A DNA stretch of 64,000 nucleotides from Hexactinellida sp. DTS-2022. Taxonomy: Eukaryota > Porifera > Hexactinellida. Location of the stretch: NCBI GenBank assembly GCA_028753945.1, contig JAPNXP010000007.1, positions 4,588,001 through 4,652,000 of the forward strand, in the 5' to 3' direction. Position 1 is the stretch's first letter, and each line of letters opens with the position of its first letter. The position numbers were made by a program, and so were the translations under genes. Below are positions 54,666 to 64,000 of the stretch, piece after piece. Under the pieces are notes generated by a model that ran no database searches, was not told the DNA's origin, and saw only the letters and a program-made list of their open reading frames with translations.

Positions 54666-55854
54666 TCTATATTATTAAATCTCGATTGTTGTTTGTGTGT
54701 TTGTGTGTTTGTCCGGATTATATTAAAGTGATGGGGGATAAGAAACCGCAATTAATATTGGGATATAAACTAACTTTCAAATGTTATAATAGGTAAACAA
54801 ATGTTATAATAGGTAAACAAGTATGCTGAACACGAATTTCGCGTTTATAAATTTCTCATATTAATATTTATTGTTGTTGTTGACACAAATAAGTAAACAA
54901 ATTGATGAAAATTCAAAATCAACCTAGAAGTTTGCTTTCAACGGGGATTATAGGTAAGCAAGTATGTTGAACACGAATTTCGCATTTAGAAATTTTTAAT
55001 ATGAATATTTGTTGTTGTTGTTGACACAAATATGTAAACAAATTAATGAAAATTCAAAATCAACCCAGAAGTTAACTTCCAATGGGTATTATAGGTTAAC
55101 AAGTATGCTGAACACGAATTTAGCATTTACAAATTTCTAATATGATTATTTATTGTTGTTGTTGACACAAATATGTAAACAAATTAATGAAAATTCAAAA
55201 TCAACCCAGAAGTTAGCTTCCAATGGGATTATAGGTTAACAAGTATGCTGAACACGAATTTAGCATTTACAAATTTCTAATATGAATATTTATTGTTGTT
55301 GTTTACACAAATATGTAAACAAATTAATGAAAATTCAAAATCAACCCAGAAGTTAGCTTCCAATGGGTATATAGGTTAACAAGTATGCTGAACACGAATT
55401 TCGCATTTATAAATTTATAATATTAATATTTGTTGTTGTTGTTTACAAAAATAGGAAAACAAATTGATGAAATTCAAAATCAACCTAGAAGTTAGCTTTC
55501 ACCGGGTATTATAGGTAAAAAGTATGCTGATCACGAATTTTGCGTTTACAATTTTCTAATATGAATATTTATTGTTGTTGTTTACACAAAATAGGTAAAC
55601 AAATTAATGAAAATTTATAGTGAACCTAGAAGTTTGCTTTCAAGGGGTATTATTATTAAACAAGTATGCTGTACACGAATTTCGCATATATAATTTTAGA
55701 ATATGAAAAACAAGTTGAAAAATTGAAATCTTTTATAGGGATCTATATAACGTCCCTTTCCATGGCAGAAAGGGTGAGGAGTAAGGCTGCATAGCGTTAA
55801 CTTGAGGTGCGTAGCACCGATCTGTCGCAAAGCGACCGAGACCGAAGGGCTCGT
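54666..55854 (+). mobile_element. Helitron-like element with ~140-bp tandem array (full-length sister of 17.2 kb)
   Basis: Starts TCTATATTATTAAATCTCGA, then a GT-rich run, seven units of about 140 bp with AACAAGTATGCTGAACACGA, and the tail GTGCGTAGCAC hairpin, GTCGCAAAGCGAC hairpin and GAAGGGCTCGT. Non-coding. Confidence 0.65.
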
Positions 55855-55976
55855 ATATAATAAATTGATTCGAGTTATATAATGTAAACTGGAATCTGTT
55901 CTTTATCTTCTCCACACGTCTTCGAGGGACAATAAGTCATTGAAATTACTGGCTCGTAATGAACATCAAAGTTTTT

Positions 55977-58827
55977 TTAATATAACGATGAGTCAGTACC
56001 AGGTTTAGCTCGAAGTAAACTCCATTTTATACTGTTGCTAAATTTACTCTGTAGAAATCTATCACGATAGCAGTCATTTGCGAAATATATATCAGCATTC
56101 AAAATTGCAGACGCGGCCATTATTTCAATGTCTCCTGCCCATGCGCCATCCAAGTGCGTAATTTTTTCGTTGAGATAGTATTTTAAAGGTGTATAACCAG
56201 ATTGCTTTAAATACCATCCTAGTTGAGTAGTACCTTCGCTGGCAATGAAGGATGCTATTATGGCTCTAAGCTCACGGTAGCTATTTTGGCTTCCTGTTAT
56301 CATTTGGGAGAGGCAGCGAAATAAGCAATTTCCGTCTCCAATAATAGGCTCGCTCTCCCAAGGCTGGTAATCCGAAAGCGGTTGGTTTATAAGTTGACAG
56401 GGTTGCGAGCTGACGGAGTGAAATGTTAGGCCGAGCATTGCACATTTCTCACGCTGCCAAACTTCGTCTATTACATTGATTTTTGGGTTAGCTATGAACT
56501 TTGGTTGCGGGTATTCTGGATGTTTGGGAAAGGTATCCCATAACAGAGTGTTGAGGTATTTCAGTGCCTATTAAAATGTGCAAAAAAATCAAAGCTGGTC
56601 ATTGGCGACACAATATGATCTATGGTCTTTTTCCAGCAGGGCTGGACGCGTTTTGAATTGAAAGTAGTATTGAAATAATAATCGATTAAATTGAATTTCT
56701 ACATTTTGCAAAAGTTATTCTCTCACACCCAACAAGTTTTATACAGCCTTTAAGGTTAGTATTCTAAATGTACTGTTTGTTTCAAACGAATCCCTTAGTT
56801 TCAGAAAATTGATTTCTCATTGTTTATTAGGATCATATGAATTGTACATAGTAAGTTAGTAACTTACCACTCCATATACAACTTTCTCAGTATATTTGAC
56901 TGCTAACGAGTCTCCAAATTGAGTATAAATGTCCAATGTCCAGTTTAATAATTCTTCTCGAATAGCTCTTTTCTATAAAAGGAATTAAATGGACTCGGAC
57001 AGGATCGAGTCTGCTGCAGACTCGTTAACATTTAATCTATGCGCATCGAACAAAGAAATTTCCTCGAGAGGTTGTTGCTCAGGTAGAAGGAATTCATCAC
57101 CTAGTCTATCTATCTCCATGTTTTCAGTTGAGGATTGGAATTCAGCATAGATTGTCTCCTCCAGTGCAATATCTTCATCAGGGTTTGCAATTATATTATT
57201 CATAGCAAACAGGAGATCCTCATATCCTGATTCCCTTCCCCACATAACTTTAAACGGGGTGTATCCATGTGTTTTCTTTTTTGTACTGTTCATGGTAATA
57301 AGCGCAGATTAAGAAGCACAGACCAATGTTTGCCTGTCTCAAGTGCCATTTTAGTCAACTTCCTATATATTACAGGTGTAAGAATTAACTACTGCAAATT
57401 ACTGCACTATTCAAAATATCTGGTCGGATTTATCAAAATATTCTTACGTTTTTAGAATCTTGTTATGTGCCTCAACTAAACCATTTGCCTGGGGTGATAG
57501 GCACGGGTACTGCGATTATCAATATTGAGATTGTGACTGAATTATGGAATATCTAAATTATATTATGTATATTTCACAATCAATACAACTTAGAAATAAA
57601 GTTACATAACGCACTTTGCTAGTAAACTCCTTTCCTTGGTCATGTTGGATTATTTTTGGAATTCCAACATCAAGATAGATATTCTGGAGTTGGTGAATGA
57701 TTTCTTGTGATGTTTTTGTTTTTAGAGGTCTCGCTATGATATACTTGCTTAAATAACAAACAGTTACGAGAATATGTTTAAAACCTTCTTCACTAATAGT
57801 GAGATCACTAATGAGATCCATTCATATATGCAGCCATGGGCGTTCAGTGGGTGGTATTGGCTGGAGTTTCTTTTGAGGCTGTGGTGGTAAAGAAGCCGTT
57901 AGTTGACATACCTCGCAAGTTCTCACCTTAAGAAATTTATTTACATAAGACTATATACATAAATAGTATTTAGGGGCTATATTAGTTGGGGTTTACATCC
58001 CAACTCTAATTTATATGGAACGAGCCCTTCGATTTCTGTTGCTTTGCGACGGATAGGTGCTACGCACCTCAAGTTAACGGCCGCTATGTGGCCTTACTTA
58101 TAACCCTTTCTACCATGTAGGATGTATATACACTCCTTTCTTCTATTTTCCATAGATTTAAGTTGTTTAACAATAATCCCAGTTGAAAGCCAACTTCTAG
58201 GTTGATTTTGATTTTCTTTAATTTTTCAACCTATTTTTGTAAACAACAACAAAAAATATTCATATTAGAAATTTAGAAATGCGAAATTCCCCATGTCTGT
58301 AAATTTGTATAGCCAAACAAACAAACAAACAAAGAAACAAACAAAGAAAGAAATACCAAATACAAAAAGTTGTTGATATTTTTCTTAGATATTCAAACTT
58401 GTTTCTAGATAGGATATTCCCTACTAAACCTCTGTACGGGTCGTATGCGAGTCCCGCACACGCCCCGAATCTATTGGTGATTGACACATTCCCCCGTCCC
58501 GCGCAGACTTGAAAGAAGCAAAATTTCAAGTCTGTAGCTCTTACCAGTTCCTCAATCAATTCGGATAAACAAACAAACAACAAAAACAAAAAATCATTTG
58601 AGTTTTAGTATATAAGATACGTATATAAATTACAATTTTTAGAAAACTTACATAATCAGTAACTTCTGCACACATTCCCTTCCAGGTGAAACGTTGTTGT
58701 AAAGCGCTGTAGGTTGAATTGATGCCGGAATGACCCACTTGGTCATGGAAACGATTGAGGATTCCAGAAATTTCCTCTCTTGTAGAAACCTCCACATCAA
58801 ATTCTTTTCCATCAAGATTTAGTTTCT
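55977..58827 (-). pseudogene. Multi-exon integrase plus OTU cysteine-protease gene (Ginger-like), damaged
   Basis: Minus-strand exons with GT-AG borders: 58827-58648 (integrase finger, RFHDQVGHSGINSTYSALQQ), 57926-57615 (VRTCEVCQL, then the core to HDQGKEFTSK; TGA at 57822-57824), 57536-57448 (FSHNLNIDNRSTRAYHP then QANGLVEAHNK after a 1-nt break), about 57362-56985 (HGYTPFKVMWGRES, 1-nt break near 57295), 56972-56868 and 56567-55977. The last exon holds an OTU-type protease start, IIGDGNCLFRCLSQMI, with catalytic Asp-Gly-Asn-Cys; a downstream catalytic His is not evident. Integrases with OTU domains have, as I recall, been reported in Ginger-type transposons. No terminal repeats were located. 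Alternatively this is a domesticated gene now decaying. Confidence 0.72.
58015..58612 (-). mobile_element. Helitron-like insertion in the first intron of the integrase-OTU gene
   Basis: Minus strand begins TCTTATATACTAAAACTCAA and ends ATCGAAGGGCTCGT (58021), passing through one GTATGCTG-type unit region and the CGTAGCAC hairpin. It carries AAAC/AAAG microsatellites (58318-58350). Confidence 0.55.
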
Positions 58828-59321
58828 AAATATACATACATTACATTAGGACTTTTAGAATTGATTTTGTATTTATTAATGGAGTGAAAATAATTCTAGG
58901 AACATGATCAGTACTTTACCAATCTACATCTCAATAATTTTAATCAAAAATTTGGACATACCTAATTTACGGAACGGAACGGAACAGTTCCGTAATTTGT
59001 TGATGCCTAATTTACGGAACGGAACGATTGATAGTTTAATTACAAAATAATATTGTGATTAATTTGCGTTTGTATACTTTTAAAGTTCATCACATTCATA
59101 TACGTAGTACGTACTAAGATTTGTATGCTTTTAACACATTTGACTACATGTCTATTTGATATATTTGTATACTTTTAACACATTGACTTACATGTCTATT
59201 TGATATATTTGTATATTTTAACACATTGATTTTATTGTATATATTGTGATTGATTCATATACTTTAACACATCGATAAAATTTTACAAATACGTACCTAC
59301 TTGTATCCAGTATAAGGAAAT
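58828..59321. other. AT-rich region between the two transposase-like genes
   Basis: Contains ACGGAACGGAACG...CGTTCCG palindromes (58968-59030) and repeated TTTGTATACTTTTAACACAT motifs (59080-59230). The genes on either side diverge from here, so promoters may lie within it; none was identified with confidence. Confidence 0.45.
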
Positions 59322-59553
59322 ATGTCATTTCGGAACTTAAAATTATGGAATCACCACAACCATATGCTATTCGCTACACAACATATAACCCTCAAGATTA
59401 GTCAGGAAGCAGCTAATCTGCTTCTCAGAATATCTTTTGAAGATACGATAGCACTACCTCCCGTAAAGCCCAAAGCTGGCAATGTGTTCATTTTTTCGAA
59501 CAAAGATTCTAAAGGTAATGAGAAACAATTACTAATTAGGTATATTAATACTA

Positions 59554-59834
59554 CAGTCAACTCCCGTTATATCGAAGTTGAAGGGACCCTCTAAATTACT
59601 TCGATATAACCGGACTTCGGTATAAGAGAATTCGATATATGCGGACAATAATTAATTGCTTTACTGGTCATGGGGATAATAATTACCTCGATATAAGCGG
59701 AATTTCGATATATCCAGTTCGATAAAACCGGACTTAATTGTACTCAAATTCAATATAAAAGATTTGGGGAATTAACTGAATTCGATATAACAGGTATTTT
59801 GAATAACCGAGTTCGTTATAACGGGAGTTCACTG
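59554..59834. mobile_element. TA-flanked MITE (TTCGATATAA family) in MULE intron 1
   Basis: Ends CAGTCAACTCCCGTTATATC and complement of CAGTGAACTCCCGTTATAAC, TA both sides; interior repeats TTCGATATAA. It ends 25 bp before the exon 2 acceptor. Confidence 0.82.
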
Positions 59835-60324
59835 TAGATATACTATTTCTATTGTTTAGATGATTGGAAGTCGGATCAATATCGATGGGCAAATAATGGT
59901 GTCATTAAACTTCCTCGATCTAGATCAATCGTTCTAAAAAGTTATTATTCTATTGATACACCTGAAGCGAAGGACGTTCAAATGGTTTTACTATACATGC
60001 GTATGTGCTACTTGACAATGAAGATAAAGTAAGTAATATAAATACTGGGGGTACTAGGCTCCAGCCCTAACCTTTACAGGATAATAATATTACATACACG
60101 TAGGTTTTAATTCAGTACATTGGAGATGAAAACATATCCGAAGATTTCCCTCATGGCAAACAATGCCTGCAAACAATGCCCTTCCTCATTGAAATTGATA
60201 GCAGAGAAAGTCTCATATACTGACCCAGCTAAACTGTACAAATCAGAAATTGCAGCAATGAACTGCAACCCCTCTCTATCAAGAGTTATGAAACCCAGGG
60301 ATATCAAACAGGTAAATTCAATTA

Positions 60325-61674
60325 CAGTAGAACCTCGTTAGTACGAACACATTTAATACGAATTTCCGAATAAGACGAACAAACAGATCCACAAATCAAG
60401 TCCCTACAATGCCTATTGAATGGGTAATACTCCGGTTAATACGAACTCCGGATAAAGCGAACGAAATTCAGGCGCTGATCCAGGATTTCTTTAAGGAGGG
60501 TGGTAATCACTCAGCTGGGGGTCTGGGCAGGGACGTTGCCAGCTTTTTCACCTAGGGGGGCATAGAATTTGCCTGGGGGTGGAAACATTCTATTGGTGTA
60601 AGATGTAGTTGTTTACGTTACCAAAAACTAGGCGATGAGGTTGAAACTTTTTAATTTAATGTTCTGCAAAATATGAATTGTAGCCTTTCAAAAATCTAAA
60701 AATTAACAAAATTTTTGCAACCCTAGGTAATACTACAGCTTAAAAACTACTAGCTTTAATGACAGTTCTAAGTCAATTTTGACAGGTAACATGTCTAATG
60801 TAAAAGGTGTATTGGGTTTGTAAAACAGTTGATTAGATGTCAGTACCAAAATTTCCAAAATAACTAGGAATATCCTAAACACTCAACTAGATTACTAACA
60901 GATCATTCTTGTCAACAGTACAGGGATTTCAACTACACGTATTTGGTTTTTCTGTACAGACTTACAGGATGTAATAAATTTGTATATGAATTGCTTCTTT
61001 GGAAAAATTATTGATTGTTTGTCGAATAATACCTTAAAATCCCTAAACCCTAATATTTATAAGTTTGTTTTGTGTAAATTAATACCCTATTCAAGCGTAC
61101 AGAGATTCACTGTATATATATCAAACTGAGTAAGTCTAAATAACATGATCGCGTGTATTTGTTGAAAAATATAATACAAAGAATTGGGTTGTGTAATTCA
61201 TTTCTGTATAAGTGTAGATCTACATTTTAGACGAGAGAGCGGAGGGAGCGAGTAAAATATTTTGGTGTCCAAGGATCTTTGCCAATGTACAAGGGAAAAT
61301 TGGATCCTCGTGTACAGGGATGGATCAGAGGAATGAAATAGTTAACAAATCTTTTACCAGGTGGGGGGCATTGCTCCGGGGCGAGGATTTTTACCAGGGG
61401 TGGCATAGCCTCGGTGCGAGGATTTATAAGGGGGCCATTGTCCCCCTATGCCCCCCCGTGGCGACTTACCTGGGTTTGGGGGGTGCATTGTTCTGCCCTC
61501 CAGTGGATTCCATTTCGAAAAATATTTCTTATTTAAATTATTCTTAAATTTTTCTTTACTCTGATATTGTTAATAGAGAGCTAAGGGGGTGGCTAGCCAC
61601 CCCATCCACCCCCCCTGGATCAGCGCCTGAAATTTTTACCGTCCGTTGGTATTCGTATTAACGAGGTTCCACTA
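60325..61674. mobile_element. TA-flanked MITE (TACGAAC family) in MULE intron 3, split by another element
   Basis: CAGTAGAACCTCGTTAGTAC to complement of (C/T)AGTGGAACCTCGTTAATAC, TA both sides. Begins 14 bp after the splice donor. Own sequence is about 190 bp; the rest is the nested element. Confidence 0.8.
60469..61629. mobile_element. 1.16-kb element with 5-bp TSD aaatt nested in the TACGAAC MITE
   Basis: CAGGCGCTGATCCAGGAT to complement of CAGGCGCTGATCCAGG; aaatt at 60464-60468 and 61630-61634. Non-coding; contains GC-rich sub-blocks (60530-60600, 61360-61500) that may be further nested insertions. Confidence 0.78.
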
Positions 61675-62040
61675 TACCAGGTTTTTAACTTTGCATCCTT
61701 GCTAGGCACAAAAATACTCATAATTCTGTAAACTTCTTTCCGCCATCCATAAATGTTAACACTGCGCTTTTATAGCATGAATTGGAATAGAAAAAAGTTA
61801 TAGAAGGATGACCAATATTTATTTCATTTGTGTTAAGGTACGAAACATTAAGATGACTATTAATAAACAGAACAGAATTTCTCATGATGCTTTATACAAT
61901 ATACATGAAATTGCTTATGATTTACTAGATTTCGTGTGGACGATCCAGACTTATCCAGATCTAATAGTTGTTTGTGGGATGAAGGACATTATGGATCAAA
62001 TGGATCGCATCTTGCAAATAGAGTCACAGTAAAAACAGTT

Positions 62041-62411
62041 ACCTTATTATAGGAAATTATCGCGCCATGAAATTAACGCGAATTTCTCCAAATCGCGTTA
62101 ATTTCATGGAGCGTTAATTTCGATGACCTTAATTTCCTGCTATTTAGCAAAATTATACAATGGATGGACAAACTTCCGATCTACATATTTTCAGATGTGC
62201 AACTAGTTTGAAAGGATATACCATGTCTAGCAAGTAGATTGAAGCCTATTTGGGCACAATAATGGTATTCAATCAGGAGATTAATAATCCTGAAATTTTT
62301 TATAAAATTTATTCGCGTTACGTAATTTCATATATTTGAAAATGTTCAGCTCCAATTCGCGTTAATTTCATGGAGCGTTAATTTCCTTCGCGTTAATTAC
62401 ATATAATACGG
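62041..62411. mobile_element. ATTAACGCG-family MITE inserted in MULE coding sequence
   Basis: TTATTATAGGAAATTATCGC start and GCGTTAATTACATATAATA end, inverted; second copy of 1839-2404 without nested inserts. It separates the exon ending ILQIESQ from the one beginning FSYDTTFNLG. Confidence 0.72.
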
Positions 62412-64000
62412 TATTCTCATATGATACCACATTCAACCTTGGAGATTTCTTCGTATCTCCGCTTCTCTTTCGGCACACGATCTTTAAAGAGTCTCCAGTA
62501 ATTCCAGGACTATTTTTAATACATGAACGGAAGCTACAAAAAAACCATGAGATCCTGTTTGAAATGGCCGCTATTAAAGTTTCAGCACTTACACAAAGAG
62601 TATTTCCAATAGTGACTGACGAAGAAAAAGGAATTGTAAATGCGATTTGAAAATTTCTTCCCAATTCAATCAGACTCCGCTGCTGGAACCACATTTTCAG
62701 AAGTGCACGATACTGGTGCAGGAATCATAACATCAACCGTAATCAAGTTCAAATATTCATTTCTGACATGAAAGATCTCTTCCACAAGCCTTCTCATGAT
62801 GCTTACGAGGCTGAGCTTGAAAAACGTACTGCGAACTGGATCAATCCAATTCTTCAATATTACTTGAAGAATATACATCCAGAAATTCATAAATCTATTG
62901 GCCGGTGGATACTAGAGAAAGAAGGTGTATATTGTCCATTCAGTGGAGTACTTACGAATCAGTCTGAAAGCTTTAACATGGTCTTGAAAAGTTTGCAACA
63001 ATGGAAAGAAGTTCCAGTAGATTGTATCCTCTTATCATTTTACCTCCTTCAATCACTTTTTATGAATGAAATTAAAAGAGGTTTTGCTAATCAAGGCAAT
63101 TATCACCTTCATACACAATTTCTCTTTATGATGGAGGAGGCTGACATCTCAGAGCCTGCATTCATATGTGTATCTCCTCAAGAGATTGTCAATCGTATCA
63201 GAGAAAAGGGTATTGTTGCTTACACTGCAACTGATGACGTTCGATTGTCAGAACAGCTGGAAGTGAAATTAGGATACCAGAAGCCCCACTCCTCTCTAAC
63301 CCAAATTGAAAGAGCACATATAATACTACACTCAGGAAACATCTCATTTGATCCCAAGCTACATTTATTCAATGTTATTGGTTCTGGCAACCGCCCATAT
63401 GTTGTCCGCCTATTCCCACGGGAGATGTGTAGTTGCCCTTCAAGTGGGATATGTTATCACATCATAGCTGTAAAAATAAGCATTGGTAGCGAAACTAGTG
63501 TTACGAAGCATCAGAAATTAAATTTGACAATGTTTCGTAAAAGAACTCGCATTCGTAAAGATAAAACATCAGGAAGGGAGAGAGCACGAAAGATGGACGT
63601 AGATGAGAACCAGATAAAAATGGATATCCCAGCATATTTTCTACTTGACCTAACACCTGAAAATATATGCTCAATTCAAATACTACTCAAGAACGTCTGG
63701 TGGATTCTAGTTCGGAAAATTCTAATATATATTCCATTTCACCTGTACAATAAACCCACAAGATGCAAAACAAGAAGATAATTCATCCCCATTCAAACAA
63801 TCAGTTCCTCACGTCAACATACTAGATACGAAAGAAGACAATTCTTCTCAATACTCGCATTCTCTATTTCTATGTGATAATATTTCCGATACCTCCTCAA
63901 CTGAAAATATGAGTGAAAGTGAATCCCTCAATTTAACTTATAAACAGGGAAACGAGACACATACACCCACTCTTCAATATGAGTGTAAGAAAAATGAGCT

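Larger units (their letters stand above)
59322..64000 (+). pseudogene. MULE transposase with SWIM finger, five or more exons, disrupted; continues past the window
   Basis: Exons: 59322-59514 (LPPVKPKAGNVFIFSNKDSK), 59860-60028 (DDWKSDQYRWANNGVIKLPR, 1-nt break, then FTIHAYVLLDNEDK), 60104-60311 (VLIQYIGDENIS, break, then VMKPRDIKQ), 61838 to about 62036 (ISHDALYNIHEIAYDLLDF), and 62414 onward with the transposase core YDTTFNLGDFFVSP, VTDEEKGI, a TGA at 62648-62650, LRCWNH, and from 62768 an open frame through LTNQSESFNMVLK to a SWIM zinc finger (CSCPSSGICYH). Splice sites are GT-AG and in phase. Coding continues in other frames after 63660. It would have moved Mutator-like elements; now dead from a stop, several frameshifts and a MITE in coding sequence. 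Confidence 0.78.

Noticed and set aside
58260..58589. 109-residue ORF with FLCLFLCLFVCL
   Set aside because: Comes from AAAC/AAAG microsatellites inside a Helitron-like element.

Overview
This is AT-rich animal nuclear DNA. It has no bacterial-style operons. Host genes are few and widely spaced, some split by GT-AG introns, and most of the window is transposable elements. A NACHT-LRR gene with death-effector-like N-terminal domains, two NHL-repeat genes, a wax-ester/DGAT-type acyltransferase and the mix of transposons (Ty3/gypsy, DIRS-like, Ginger-like, MULE, hAT, Helitron-like and pogo-type MITEs) fit an early-branching metazoan such as a sponge, or possibly a cnidarian. The species is inferred, not shown.

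Layout. 1-1.1 kb: 3' part of an NHL-repeat gene (- strand). 1.2-4.1 kb: MITEs and a 1.07-kb foldback element. 4.13-8.23 kb: an intact 4,101-bp DNA transposon with long inverted repeats, a PIN/FEN-like nuclease domain and a CXC cysteine-rich tail. 8.7-10 kb: a complete intronless NHL gene. 11.2-13.2 kb: exons of an acyltransferase gene (- strand). 13.2-19.2 kb: no genes, but MITEs and Helitron-like repeats. 19.2-24.2 kb: a Ty3/gypsy element with identical LTRs, broken frames and a hAT MITE in its integrase. 24.8-27.8 kb: a Ginger-like integrase transposon. 27.9-36.5 kb: a large inverted-repeat structure with the second 4,101-bp PIN transposon inserted in one arm. 37.6-40.0 kb: a decayed DIRS-like retroelement interrupted by a hAT element. 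40.25 kb: a hammerhead ribozyme motif. 43.1-46.5 kb: an NLR gene with one frameshift. 47.2-52.3 kb: transposons nested six deep. 53-55.9 kb: palindromic arrays and Helitron-like repeats. 56.0-58.8 kb: a multi-exon integrase plus OTU-protease gene. 59.3-64 kb: a multi-exon MULE transposase pseudogene running off the window.

How it fits together. Host genes sit as islands among transposons. Because repeats recur, the window often holds both an occupied and an empty copy of the same site, so many insertion boundaries and target-site duplications (TSDs) can be read directly. The two 4,101-bp PIN transposons are the strongest candidate for an undescribed system: equal length, 3-bp TSDs, proteins differing at one residue, and a domain combination I cannot assign to a named superfamily.
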